DNA from: Glycomyces albidus
GTDB taxonomy: Bacteria; Actinomycetota; Actinomycetes; Mycobacteriales; Micromonosporaceae
DNA length: 48,622 bases
Reading direction: 5' to 3'
NCBI RefSeq assembly: GCF_009451885.1
Contig: NZ_WIAO01000036.1
Coordinates: 1 to 48,622, forward strand
Below are positions 15,613 through 24,774 of the stretch, piece by piece; within the stretch, counting starts at the first letter, position 1, and every line of letters starts with the position of its first letter. The notes beneath the pieces are model-generated. The model saw only the letters and a program-made list of their open reading frames with translations, made no database searches and had not been told where the DNA came from. A program made the position numbers and the translations under genes.

Positions 15613-16416
15613 TCAGTAGCGCGGTGGCCTGCGCCCGGCGACCGGGCGGTCGGTCGTGCGGCGCTGGAGCGAGGCGAGGTGCCGGTCGGCGCGCATCTCC
15701 TCGTCGGTGGGGACCATGACGACGGTGAACACCAGGAAGAGGAGCACGAGCGCGGTCAGTGCGGCCATCGGGAAGACCAGGTCGACGGCGTCGACGCCGG
15801 TCGGCGGCTCCCCGGCCTCGCCGCCGGTCCGCACGCCGAGCATCCCGGTGTAGTGCATGAGGTTCACCGCGAGCGCCATGACCGCCGAGGCCAGCCACAT
15901 CGAGGACGCGCGCTGGAGCCGCCACGAGAGCCACAGCGCGGTCGTCGCCGCGGCGATCGCGATCGCGACGGAGGCGGCGACGTACCCGGGGTGGTAGTCG
16001 AGCTCGACGTCGGCGCTGACGGCGGCCATGCCCGTGTAGTGCATGGCGGCCACGCCGAGGCCGGTGAGCGCGCCGGCGGCCGCGAGCTTGGGCGGCGTGT
16101 AGCGGCCGAGCCCGATCGCGAAGAGGCCGCAGGCGACGACCGCGACGGCGATCAGGGCGCTGAGGGCGGTCGTCCACGGCTCGTAGAGGATCGCGGCGTC
16201 GCGGACCGCGAAGCCGAGCATGGCGACGAAGTGCATGACCCAGATGCCGGTGCCGCCGATGGCGAACGCGGCGACGCTGAGCCAGAGGGCCCGGCGGCGG
16301 AGCCGGTCGTGGCGGCGGGCGTGCCGGGCGAGGAGGAGGCCGAGGGCGGATCCGGTCATGGAGACCAGGAACGCCACCGGGAGGGTGGTGTAGCCGTGGG
16401 AGAAGTGCTCGATCAT
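15613..16416 (-). CDS. MHYT-domain integral membrane sensor protein
   Basis: 267-residue protein with seven predicted helices. Three repeats of the signature are visible: MHFVAM (about 60-65), MHYTGM (about 125-130) and MHYTGM (about 186-191), each followed by acidic or aromatic positions. MHYT domains are proposed to bind copper near the outer membrane face and sense O2, CO or NO. Most carry a GGDEF/EAL or kinase output, but here only a short cytoplasmic tail follows, so any signalling needs a partner. The start region has no clear ribosome site or -10. A TACCG-GT-CGGTA inverted repeat lies at 16442-16453. Confidence 0.87.
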   Translation of the reverse strand: MIEHFSHGYTTLPVAFLVSMTGSALGLLLARHARRHDRLRRRALWLSVAAFAIGGTGIWVMHFVAMLGFAVRDAAILYEPWTTALSALIAVAVVACGLFAIGLGRYTPPKLAAAGALTGLGVAAMHYTGMAAVSADVELDYHPGYVAASVAIAIAAATTALWLSWRLQRASSMWLASAVMALAVNLMHYTGMLGVRTGGEAGEPPTGVDAVDLVFPMAALTALVLLFLVFTVVMVPTDEEMRADRHLASLQRRTTDRPVAGRRPPRY

Positions 16417-16703
16417 CGCGGGTTCCGGGGTGAGGGAGGTCTACCGGTCGGTAGCGGTGATGGGAGCGTATCCGCGACGGCGCGGCCCCGCGGTCCCCGC
16501 GGTTCTCCCGGATTGCGGCCTACCAGTGGGTTTGCGGGCCTTCGGGAGCGGCGAGGCAACCCCCGAAACCGCTCGCGGACGGACATCGGCGACAGCTCCC
16601 GCCCCGCGATTTCGCCGTGCGGCCGATCGGTTCTGTCCGTTCGCACCGATCCGGACAAACGTCGTGCGCAGTCCCAGCGCCCACCCGGTGCCGAGGGGCG
16701 CAA
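16417..16703. other. Gap of about 290 bases between MHYT gene and fumarase terminator
   Basis: No gene or RNA is recognised. The only feature seen is the short inverted repeat TACCGGTCGGTA at 16442-16453, about 26 bases upstream of the MHYT start, which could be an operator. Confidence 0.35.
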
Positions 16704-16737
16704 CGGCAAAGGCCGCCGACCCAAGGGTCGGCGGCCT
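16704..16737 (-). terminator. Terminator of fumarase gene
   Basis: GGCCGCCGACCC / GGGTCGGCGGCC (16711-16722 and 16725-16736) form a near-perfect hairpin. On the minus strand it is followed by TTTGCC, 14 bases after the fumarase stop. Confidence 0.8.
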
Positions 16738-16750
16738 CGCGTCCGAAGGC

Positions 16751-18412
<1,662 letters not shown>

Positions 18413-18579
18413 GCCTCCCAACTTAGCGCGGCCCGCGCCGCGGACCGGGCCCGGCGCGGCCCTCCCCCGAACCGGACGCCCGGACCGTTTCGGGGCGGTG
18501 TCGCCGCCGCCGCTGTCGCACCCGGCGGGTACCGTCACACCACAGGCGGAGCGGCCCGGCCGCACCGCCTGTAAGCAGG

Positions 18580-18585
18580 TACGAT
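18580..18585 (+). promoter_or_regulatory. -10 element of the rpsF operon
   Basis: TACGAT about 90 bases upstream of rpsF; no clear -35. It would give a leader of roughly 80 bases, unlike the leaderless genes nearby, leaving room for the hairpin structure at 18621-18664. Confidence 0.45.
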
Positions 18586-18620
18586 TGCCAGGTTGCCCAC
18601 TGGGCAGCGCGCAAGTGATT

Positions 18621-18664
18621 CCTCCTGCTGCGGAGAGACCGCAGCCGATTGAGACCGAAGGAGG
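18621..18664 (+). promoter_or_regulatory. Structured rpsF leader, possible S6:S18 autoregulatory element
   Basis: Inner stem GCTGCGG / CCGCAGC (18627-18633 and 18639-18645) with loop AGAGA. An outer stem CCTCC (18621-18625) pairs with GGAGG (18660-18664), which is the rpsF ribosome site. A CCG (18645-18647) sits at the 3' edge of the inner stem. Many bacteria have an S6:S18-binding leader with a key CCG at this place, and this layout would hide the ribosome site when folded. The identity with that family is an inference. Confidence 0.5.
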
Positions 18665-18674
18665 TGGAGCGATC

Positions 18675-18965
18675 TTGCGGCACTATGAACTCATGGTGAT
18701 CCTCGAACCCAACATCGAGGAAGGCCAGGTCGGCCCGACGCTGGAGAAGTTCCTCAAGGGCGTCAAGGACGCCGGGGGAGCCGTCGACAAGATCGACGTC
18801 TGGGGCCGTCGCCGTCTCGCCTACGAGATCAACAAGAGCAACGAGGGCGTCTACGCCGTCGTCGACCTGCAGTCCGAGCCCGGTCCCGTCGCGGAGATGG
18901 ACCGTCAGCTCCGGCTCAGCGAGTCGGTGCTGCGGACCAAGGTGCTGCGACCGGAGCTTCGGTAA
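18675..18965 (+). CDS. rpsF: Small ribosomal subunit protein bS6
   Basis: 96-residue 30S protein that pairs with S18 on 16S r[15 protein letters not shown] at the N-terminus, [18 protein letters not shown] and the C-terminal [17 protein letters not shown] helix are characteristic. The start is TTG 18675, with GGAGGTGG at 18660-18667. Another candidate, ATG 18685, would cut off the first strand. It leads the rpsF-ssb-rpsR-rplI operon. Confidence 0.95.
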   Translation: MRHYELMVILEPNIEEGQVGPTLEKFLKGVKDAGGAVDKIDVWGRRRLAYEINKSNEGVYAVVDLQSEPGPVAEMDRQLRLSESVLRTKVLRPELR

Positions 18966-19004
18966 CCCGACCCTGCAACTGCGAGACCGTCAAGGAGATA
19001 GGTC

Positions 19005-19517
19005 ATGGCAGGAGAGACAGTCATCACGGTTATCGGCAACCTCGTCGACGACCCCGAACTGCGTTACACGCCGTCCGGTGCCGCCGTCGCGAAGTTCCGC
19101 ATCGCATCGACCCCGCGCACGTTCGACAAGGAGTCGAACCAGTGGAAAGACGGTGAGGCGCTGTTCCTCACCTGCAGCGTCTGGCGCCAGTACGCCGAGA
19201 ACGTCGCCGAGTCGCTTTCGCGCGGTACCCGCGTGATCGTGCAGGGCAGGCTCAAGCAGCGCAGCTACGAGACCCGCGAGGGCGAGAAGCGCACTGTGTA
19301 CGAGCTCGACGTCGAGGAAGTGGGCCCCGCGCTGCGGTTCTCCACCGCGAAGCTCAACCGGTCCGGCTCGGCCGGCGGCGGAGGCGGCGGCCGCTCCTTC
19401 GGGGGCGGCGGCGGCGCCAGCGCCGGCGCGTCGATGCCCGACGACCCCTGGGCCTCGGCGGCCCCGGCCGGCGGTGGCGCCAGTGCCGGCGGCTTCGACG
19501 AGGACCCGCCGTTCTAA
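19005..19517 (+). CDS. ssb: Single-stranded DNA-binding protein
   Basis: 170-residue replicative SSB. The OB fold covers about 1-115 ([40 protein letters not shown]). A Gly/Ser-rich linker of about 45 residues follows, then the acidic tip FDEDPPF that binds partner proteins such as helicases and Exo I. The usual tip is DDDIPF, here with Pro for Ile. AAGGAGAT sits 8 bases before ATG 19005. The location between rpsF and rpsR is the standard bacterial arrangement. Confidence 0.96.
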   Translation: MAGETVITVIGNLVDDPELRYTPSGAAVAKFRIASTPRTFDKESNQWKDGEALFLTCSVWRQYAENVAESLSRGTRVIVQGRLKQRSYETREGEKRTVYELDVEEVGPALRFSTAKLNRSGSAGGGGGGRSFGGGGGASAGASMPDDPWASAAPAGGGASAGGFDEDPPF

Positions 19518-19580
19518 CCGGGCGGCCGCCGTCAGGCGGCGCCGCTCGGAACGATCTCGAGTAAGAGGCAAGACAGACAC

Positions 19581-19826
19581 ATGGCCAACCCGAAATCGGC
19601 TCCCCTGCGGAAGCCGAAGAAGAAGCCCAACCCGCTTGAAAAAGAGGGCATCACCTACGTCGACTACAAGGACACGGCGCTGCTGCGGAAGTTCATCTCC
19701 GACCGCGGCAAGATCCGTGCCCGCCGTGTAACCGGCGTGACCACCCAGCAGCAGCGCCAGATCGCCGCGGCCGTCAAGAACGCCCGCGAGATGGCCCTGC
19801 TCCCGTACACCAGCCAGACCCGCTAA
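19581..19826 (+). CDS. rpsR: Small ribosomal subunit protein bS18
   Basis: 81-residue 30S protein binding next to S6. The basic N-terminus and [47 protein letters not shown] match S18 throughout. The N-terminus lacks the Cys zinc-binding set (C+ form), so this looks like a C- paralogue. Actinobacteria often keep a zinc-binding copy elsewhere, so this may be the main or the zinc-independent copy. The Shine-Dalgarno is weak (AAGAGG). Confidence 0.95.
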   Translation: MANPKSAPLRKPKKKPNPLEKEGITYVDYKDTALLRKFISDRGKIRARRVTGVTTQQQRQIAAAVKNAREMALLPYTSQTR

Positions 19827-19840
19827 GGAAGGAGCGCGAC

Positions 19841-20311
19841 ATGAGCAACATGAAGATCATCCTGACTCATGAGGTGCCCAACCTCGGTTCGGCCGGTGAC
19901 GTGGTCGAGGTCAAGCCCGGTTACGGCCGCAACTACCTGCTGCCGCAGGGCTTTGCGATCGCGTGGACCAAGGGCGGTCAGAAGGAGGTCGACGCGATCC
20001 AGCGTGCGCGTGCCTCCCGCCAGATCCACGACCTGGACAAGGCCCGCTCGGTGGCGGAGCAGCTCAAGCAGACGGACGCCCACATCGTCGCCCGCACCGG
20101 CGACGGCGACCGCCTGTTCGGCTCCATCACCGCGGCCGACATCGTCAAGGCCGTCGACGAGGCCGGCGGCCCGAAGATCGACCGCCGCCGCGTCGAGCTC
20201 GCGTCGACCATCAAGTCGGTCGGCACCTACGACGTCACGGTGAAGCTGCACCCGGAGGTGACCGCGAAGTTCAAGCTTCAGGTCACCCCGGCGAAGCGCC
20301 GCAAGAAGTAG
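19841..20311 (+). CDS. rplI: Large ribosomal subunit protein bL9
   Basis: 156-residue 50S protein bridging L1-stalk rRNA and the neighbouring ribosome. The N-terminal RNA-binding domain is MKIILTHEVPNLGSAGDVVEV, GYGRNYLLPQG. A long connecting helix (about 50-80) and a C-terminal domain (KLHPEVTAKFKLQVTP) follow. ATG 19841 is used, with AAGGAAGGAG 5 bases upstream; the usual L9 start Met is three codons later (ATG 19850). Last gene of the operon. Confidence 0.95.
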   Translation: MSNMKIILTHEVPNLGSAGDVVEVKPGYGRNYLLPQGFAIAWTKGGQKEVDAIQRARASRQIHDLDKARSVAEQLKQTDAHIVARTGDGDRLFGSITAADIVKAVDEAGGPKIDRRRVELASTIKSVGTYDVTVKLHPEVTAKFKLQVTPAKRRKK

Positions 20312-20340
20312 GGGCGTACCGCCGCGAGTAGCAGGCGGGA

Positions 20341-20379
20341 GCGAAGGCCCGCGACCGGTGACCGGTCGCGGGCCTTCGC
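20341..20379. terminator. Long perfect hairpin after rplI
   Basis: A 39-base perfect palindrome (19-base arms 20341-20359 and 20361-20379) containing GCCCGCGACCGGT and its complement, 29 bases after the rplI stop. It lies between convergent genes, so it can terminate both. Confidence 0.85.
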
Positions 20380-20397
20380 CGTGTCCGCACGGTCCGC

Positions 20398-20787
20398 TCA
20401 GATCACCCATCCGGCGGTCCGCAGTGTCACGGTCACCAGGCCGGCGCCGAGGATCGCGGCGGCCGAGCCGGCCACGCCGGCGCGCCAGCCCGCGCGCGGG
20501 AGCCGGAGCAGCACGGCCACAAGGAGGCTCGCGGTCAGCGACGAGAGCGTCCAGGCCCAGCCGCCCGAGACGGCCGCGCCGATGCGTGCGGCGGCCGTGC
20601 AGCCGGTGTCGGCGCAGTTCGCGTCGACCGGCGGCTGCCACAGCACCCACGTCAGGTAGACGAGCGCGGGCACCGCGTACCAGGCGAGGGTCACCAGCAA
20701 CGTCGGCGTGAACGCGCGCTCGCCTGGCCGGTCGTCCCCTTCGGGGTCGAGGCGGGGCCTGCGTTCGGGGCGCTGCGGAGCGGTCAT
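20398..20787 (-). CDS. Small three-helix membrane protein, unknown function
   Basis: 129-residue protein: a charged cytoplasmic N-terminus (about 1-27), three hydrophobic helices (about 28-49, 70-92, 104-126) and an external loop with CADTGC after the first helix. No family was recognised. ATG 20787 is chosen as the first start that precedes the charged segment; the open frame continues upstream as noncoding shadow. A -10 (TAGAGT, minus strand, 20829-20834) with an adjoining 15-base palindrome lies about 45 bases upstream. It sits between rplI and dnaB, facing away from dnaB. Confidence 0.65.
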   Translation of the reverse strand: MTAPQRPERRPRLDPEGDDRPGERAFTPTLLVTLAWYAVPALVYLTWVLWQPPVDANCADTGCTAAARIGAAVSGGWAWTLSSLTASLLVAVLLRLPRAGWRAGVAGSAAAILGAGLVTVTLRTAGWVI

Positions 20788-20834
20788 GAGCCGGTCTCTC
20801 TTCTGATCCGTGCCGGGGTCCGCTCCCAACTCTA

Positions 20835-20849
20835 GTGCCAAGTTGGCAC
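20835..20849. promoter_or_regulatory. 15-base palindrome, candidate operator
   Basis: GTGCCAA-G-TTGGCAC, a perfect 7-bp inverted repeat. It directly abuts the TAGAGT -10 of the leftward membrane protein gene. No matching regulator gene is nearby. Confidence 0.45.
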
Positions 20850-20859
20850 GAACGGATTT

Positions 20860-21000
20860 CCATCCACAGCCGGTGGATGACGTATCCGCAGCTCCCGCAC
20901 CGGATCCGAGCCGACTTCGCGTCTTTGTCCACAGGTTGTCCACAGGCCCGCACCTAGTTATCCACAGGTTGTCCACAGCCTTGTCCACAGGTTGTCCACA
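20860..21000 (+). promoter_or_regulatory. DnaA-box array upstream of dnaB
   Basis: Six same-orientation boxes: TTGTCCACA at 20925, 20936, 20969, 20981 and 20992, and TTATCCACA at 20958. Start-to-start distances are 11, 22, 11, 12 and 11, about one or two helical turns, so all face the same side of the DNA. A seventh, weaker box (CCATCCACA, 20860) is part of a CATCCAC-N5-GTGGATG inverted repeat (20861-20879). TTGTCCACA is the DnaA box of high-GC Actinobacteria. No dnaA or dnaN is in the window, so this is not the usual oriC position. Control of dnaB by DnaA, or DnaA titration, is the likely role. Confidence 0.85.
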
Positions 21001-21069
21001 GGGTCGTTTGCAACCGTGCCCGGCGCGACATAGCGTCATTGACGCCGCCCTTCTGTCGTATGCGGGCGG

Positions 21070-21075
21070 TACTGT
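21070..21075 (+). promoter_or_regulatory. Possible -10 of dnaB
   Basis: TACTGT about 37 bases before ATG 21112. No matching -35 at the expected distance; TTGACG at 21039-21044 is too far. It lies 70 bases downstream of the last DnaA box. A 4-codon frame (ATG AAC GCA CGG TGA, 21080-21094) follows. Confidence 0.4.
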
Positions 21076-21111
21076 CTCCATGAACGCACGGTGACCGAGG
21101 GGGTGGAGGAC

Positions 21112-22563
21112 ATGACCGACGTGTCGACGGACGGCGTCTTCTCGCGCGGCTCCAACGGTTCGCAGCGGGGCCCCAACGGCGCCAACGGCTCCTATTTCGA
21201 CACGCCTCCGGAGGACCCCTTCGGCGGCGCCGCGCGCACCTACGAGCGCACCCCGCCCCAGGACCTCCAGGCGGAGATGTCGGTCCTCGGCGGCATGCTC
21301 ATGAGCAAGGACGCGATCGCCGACGTCATCGAGATCCTCGGCCCGGGCGACTTCTACAAGCCCTCCCACGGCATGATCTTCGACGCCGTCATCGAGAAGT
21401 TCGGCAACGGCGAGCCCGCCGACGCCGTCACGATCGCGGCGGCGCTCGCCGACACCGGCGACCTCGCCAAGATCGGCGGCGGCCCCTACCTCCACGATCT
21501 GCTCAACACGGTGCCCACGGCCGCGAACGCCGGGTACTACGCGAAGATCGTCAAGGAGAAGGCGATCCTGCGCCGCCTCATCGAGGCCGGCACCAAGGTC
21601 GTCCAGTACGGGTACGGCGGGGGCCAGGGCGGCCGCGACATCGACGACCTCGTCGACCTGGCGCAGCAGGCCGTCTACGAGGTCACCGACAACCGCCAGA
21701 GCGAGGACTTCGCGGTCCTGTCCGACCTCCTCCAGCCGGCGATGGACGAGATCGAGGCCATCGGCGCGAACCAGGGCGTCATGACCGGCATCCCCACCGG
21801 GTTCGCCGACCTCGACCGGCTCCTCTCGGGGCTCCAGGCCGGCCAGCTCATCATCGTCGCCGGCCGCCCGGGCGCCGGGAAGTCCACGGCCGCAATGGAC
21901 TTCATGCGGCACGCCTCGCTCCACCACCGGCACGCCGCCGCCCTGTTCAGCCTCGAGATGAGCAAGCTCGAGATCGTCATGCGGCTGCTGAGCGCCGAGA
22001 CGCGCGTGCCCATGCACGTCCTGCGCTCGGGCGACCTGTCCGACGACGACTGGACCCGCCTGGCCAAGCGCATGGGCGACATCTCCGAGGCGCCGCTGTT
22101 CGTCGACGACACCGCGTCGATGACCATGATGGAGATCCGGGCCAAGGCCCGCCGCCTCAAGCAGCGCCACGACCTCAAGCTCATCGTCGTCGACTACCTG
22201 CAGCTCATGACCTCGCCGAAGAAGGTCGAGTCGCGCCAGCAGGAGGTCTCCGAGATCAGCCGCGGGCTCAAGCTCCTGGCCAAGGAGGTGCAGTGCCCGG
22301 TGATCGCGGTCGCCCAGCTCAACCGCGGGCCCGAGCAGCGCACCGACAAGCGCCCGCAGCTCTCCGACCTCCGCGAATCCGGTTCGCTCGAGCAGGACGC
22401 GGACGTCGTCATCCTCCTGCACCGCGAGGACTACTACGACAAGGAGTCCCCGCGCGCCGGCGAGGCCGACTTCATCGTCGCCAAGCACCGCAACGGCGCC
22501 ACGGACACGATCACCGTGGCGGCCCAGCTGCACCTGTCGCGCTTCGTCGACATGGCGGTCTAG
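21112..22563 (+). CDS. dnaB: Replicative DNA helicase DnaB
   Basis: 483-residue hexameric 5'-3' helicase of the replication fork. A Gly/Asn/Ser-rich N-terminal tail (1-45) leads to the DnaB N-domain (about 48-150: PPQDLQAEMSVLGGMLMS) and the RecA-like ATPase with Walker A GRPGAGKS (Lys257), SLEMSK, the Walker B region LIVVDYLQLM and the DnaB motif GSLEQDADVVILLHRE. No intein interrupts the conserved motifs, a common insertion place in this gene. ATG 21112 is chosen with GGAGG just upstream; GTG 21091 and GTG 21103 are in frame and possible. Confidence 0.95.
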   Translation: MTDVSTDGVFSRGSNGSQRGPNGANGSYFDTPPEDPFGGAARTYERTPPQDLQAEMSVLGGMLMSKDAIADVIEILGPGDFYKPSHGMIFDAVIEKFGNGEPADAVTIAAALADTGDLAKIGGGPYLHDLLNTVPTAANAGYYAKIVKEKAILRRLIEAGTKVVQYGYGGGQGGRDIDDLVDLAQQAVYEVTDNRQSEDFAVLSDLLQPAMDEIEAIGANQGVMTGIPTGFADLDRLLSGLQAGQLIIVAGRPGAGKSTAAMDFMRHASLHHRHAAALFSLEMSKLEIVMRLLSAETRVPMHVLRSGDLSDDDWTRLAKRMGDISEAPLFVDDTASMTMMEIRAKARRLKQRHDLKLIVVDYLQLMTSPKKVESRQQEVSEISRGLKLLAKEVQCPVIAVAQLNRGPEQRTDKRPQLSDLRESGSLEQDADVVILLHREDYYDKESPRAGEADFIVAKHRNGATDTITVAAQLHLSRFVDMAV

Positions 22564-22586
22564 CCGCGCGTCAGCGCCGCCATTCG

Positions 22587-23909
22587 TCAGCGCCACCACT
22601 CCACCGCGAGCGACGGTCCGGGGCCGGTCTCGTGCTCGAGTTCGTCGACCGCCTCGTTCGCGACGCCCGCGAACAGCGTCCCGTGGGCCGATCCGGCGAT
22701 GGCGTCGCGCAGCGGCAGCCACCAGCCGAGGAGCACCACCGGGTACAGCAGGTACCCGAAGCGCGTCGACGGCATGAGCAGGAACGCGGTCGACAGTCCG
22801 GCCGCGCACCACAGGGCCGCCGACGCGGCGGACGCCGGCGGCCGCGTCCACAGCAGCCCCGCGATCACGAGCGCGGCCAGGCCGAGCAGCCCGGGTGCGA
22901 TGAGCTCGCCGCCGGGGACGTGGTTCGCGATGAGGAACCCGGGCAGCGGCGACTGCGCGGGCGAGGCGACCACACCGCGGCCGAGCCCGAAGGCGATGAC
23001 GTTGTCGAAGAACCCGCGCGCGTCGACGGCGAGGACCGGCAGCATCGTGACCGCGACGGGGAGCGCGAAGCCCGCGAGATAGCGGGGCAGGCCGCCGTGT
23101 CGCGGCTCCGGCGACGAATGCGAGGCGTACATGAGGAAGCCGATGACGACGGCCGCGGGCCATGCGAAGAGCTTCAGCGCCGCCGCGGCGCCGACGGCCA
23201 GGCCGGCGGCGAGCGGGCGGTCGCGGTGGGCGAACGCGAGGGCGAGGACGATCAGCGCGACCACGGGCATGTCGTCGCCGCCGGTCGCGAACGTCAAGGC
23301 GCACACCGGGAACACGAACGTGGCCTGGAAGGCGCGCAGCAGCGGGCCCTTGCCGGCGCCCAGTTCGCCTGGGCGGCGGCGCAGCAGGTTCACCGCCGCG
23401 GCGGCGCAGGCCGCGGCCGCGAGGAGGAACCAGATCCGCGCGTCCGTCCACCAGTGCCCGCCGAAGACCGCCGCGGGCAGCCCAAAGACGGCCATGCCGG
23501 GCTGGTACGGGTTGTAGCCGAGCAGCGGCTCGGCGAGCGCTGCGATGGCGTCCGCGTGGAGGTACGGGCTGCCGGTGTCGAGGAGTCGCTCGCCGGAGGA
23601 TTCGACGACGAGGACCTCTTCCTGGGCGCGTCCGGTGACGCCGCTCGCGCGGTCGACGGCCATGAACACCAGCGGGATCGCGGTGACGGCGGCCGCGGTG
23701 CCCGCCGCGACGAGCGCCCGCCCGCGCCACACCGTCCCGGTCTGGGTGAGCAGCACGCCCGCGCAGATCGCGGCGGGCAGGTAGCCGCCGAAGGCGACGG
23801 CGCCCCACTGCGAGTGCGGTTCGAGGGTGGTCCACAGGGCGGTGGCGCCCGCGAAGACCGCGGCCGCGGCGTAGAAGGCGAGGTCGATGAAGAGCGGACG
23901 GTTCGACAC
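22587..23909 (-). CDS. Polytopic membrane protein, GT87/GT-C-like
   Basis: 440-residue protein with about ten hydrophobic helices and a large loop after the third (about 85-135: GERLLDTGSPYLH, LLGYNPYQPGMAVFG). Such an Asp-containing first loop and NPY-type motif resemble GT87 polyprenyl-phosphate mannosyltransferases (DUF2029), which build lipoglycans or arabinogalactan from lipid-linked sugars. The assignment to a sugar or acceptor is not possible. GTG 23909 is chosen because TACGCT on the minus strand (23916-23921) ends 6 bases upstream, a leaderless layout; the frame upstream has no start with a ribosome site. Converges with dnaB. Confidence 0.72.
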   Translation of the reverse strand: MSNRPLFIDLAFYAAAAVFAGATALWTTLEPHSQWGAVAFGGYLPAAICAGVLLTQTGTVWRGRALVAAGTAAAVTAIPLVFMAVDRASGVTGRAQEEVLVVESSGERLLDTGSPYLHADAIAALAEPLLGYNPYQPGMAVFGLPAAVFGGHWWTDARIWFLLAAAACAAAAVNLLRRRPGELGAGKGPLLRAFQATFVFPVCALTFATGGDDMPVVALIVLALAFAHRDRPLAAGLAVGAAAALKLFAWPAAVVIGFLMYASHSSPEPRHGGLPRYLAGFALPVAVTMLPVLAVDARGFFDNVIAFGLGRGVVASPAQSPLPGFLIANHVPGGELIAPGLLGLAALVIAGLLWTRPPASAASAALWCAAGLSTAFLLMPSTRFGYLLYPVVLLGWWLPLRDAIAGSAHGTLFAGVANEAVDELEHETGPGPSLAVEWWR

Positions 23910-23915
23910 CCGCCC

Positions 23916-23921
23916 AGCGTA
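23916..23921 (-). promoter_or_regulatory. -10 element, leaderless start of GT87-like gene
   Basis: TACGCT on the minus strand, 6 bases before GTG 23909. Confidence 0.5.
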
Positions 23922-24162
23922 CGGTGGCGGGGCTCGCGGCACCGGTCGGCGGTCGCCGGCGGCACCGGTTCCACGGCGGGCGGGAACGGGAGCCGCACGG
24001 CTTCGGAAGGCCGCGTGCGCGATCGCAGGCCCCGTCGCGGCGCCCCGATCGCACTGGCGCCGATCGATTTCCGGCCGGCGCGTGCGGGAGCGGCATCGCG
24101 GAACTCCGGCGGCGAGCGCGCCAGGAGGGCCCGACCGCCATGCGATCGGACGCCGAGCCGCG

Positions 24163-24564
24163 TCAGCGGAGGGGGATCCTCGCCCAGACCTCCTGGGTGC
24201 CGTCGCCGAGCGTCCGGGCCCCCCAGTCGGTGGACAGTTTGGACACTATGAACATGCCGCGGCCGTGGGCGGAGTCGAGGTTGACCGAGCAGACGTGCGG
24301 GCGGGTGCGGGAGCCGCCGTCGATGACGCGGACCTCGACGTCCGAGGGCCCGAGGGCGTACGCGACGCAGACCTCGTTGCCGGGAAGCGGCCGGGCGTGG
24401 CGGACGGCGTTCGAGACGAGCTCGGTCGCGCACACGAGGAGGTCGTCGCGGGCTTCGTCGGGGAGGTCGGGGAGCGACTCGCGCAGCCACCGGCGCACCT
24501 GGCCGGGCGCCCCGGACTGGTGGGGGACGCGCAGCCGCTCGGGCGCCGGTATCGCAGCTGGCAT
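24163..24564 (-). CDS. RsbW-like anti-sigma/ATP-binding protein
   Basis: 133-residue stand-alone HATPase_c domain of the RsbW/SpoIIAB type. The N-box is ATELVSNAVRHA (about 45-56), the G1-like box is VRVIDGG, and HGRGMFIVSKL is the G2 region. In Actinobacteria such small kinases bind sigma factors or anti-sigma antagonists, often of the SigB/SigF type. No sigma factor or antagonist gene is adjacent, so the partner is unknown. ATG 24564 has GAGGAAGGAAGG upstream. The region 24565-24625 is AT-richer than its surroundings and may hold the promoter. Confidence 0.85.
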   Translation of the reverse strand: MPAAIPAPERLRVPHQSGAPGQVRRWLRESLPDLPDEARDDLLVCATELVSNAVRHARPLPGNEVCVAYALGPSDVEVRVIDGGSRTRPHVCSVNLDSAHGRGMFIVSKLSTDWGARTLGDGTQEVWARIPLR

Positions 24565-24774
24565 CGCGGTCCCCTTCCTTCCTCGCTACCGGTCGGAGGC
24601 TATACAGCAACCTACCTTTTACAAAGGCGCGACGCCAGCATTACGGGTCTTGGGCGCCCGTGGGATATGTCCCTGCTTGACCGGCCTGTCCTCAGTTTCG
24701 TGCAGCGGGGACGCGGCGGGACGGACTTCCCGTGCGACGGCTCGACAGAGGGGTTCGGCGGCGCGGGGCGCGTG

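Noticed and set aside
16442..16453. TACCGGTCGGTA as an operator of the MHYT gene
   Set aside because: Short (5-bp arms), no regulator gene nearby and no promoter element to anchor it. Noted only in the gap description.
20860..21000. Calling the DnaA-box array the chromosomal oriC
   Set aside because: No dnaA, dnaN, recF or AT-rich unwinding region is adjacent, and the ribosomal/ssb/dnaB block normally lies some distance from oriC. Kept only as a DnaA-binding array.
21080..21094. Regulatory four-codon upstream ORF before dnaB
   Set aside because: ATG AAC GCA CGG TGA is too short to judge, and its codons show no attenuation logic. Likely chance.
20788..24141. Very long minus-strand frame running antisense through dnaB
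   Set aside because: Only its last 130 codons (20398-20787) look like a protein. The part antisense to dnaB is shadow and the part over the GT87-like gene is out of frame with it.
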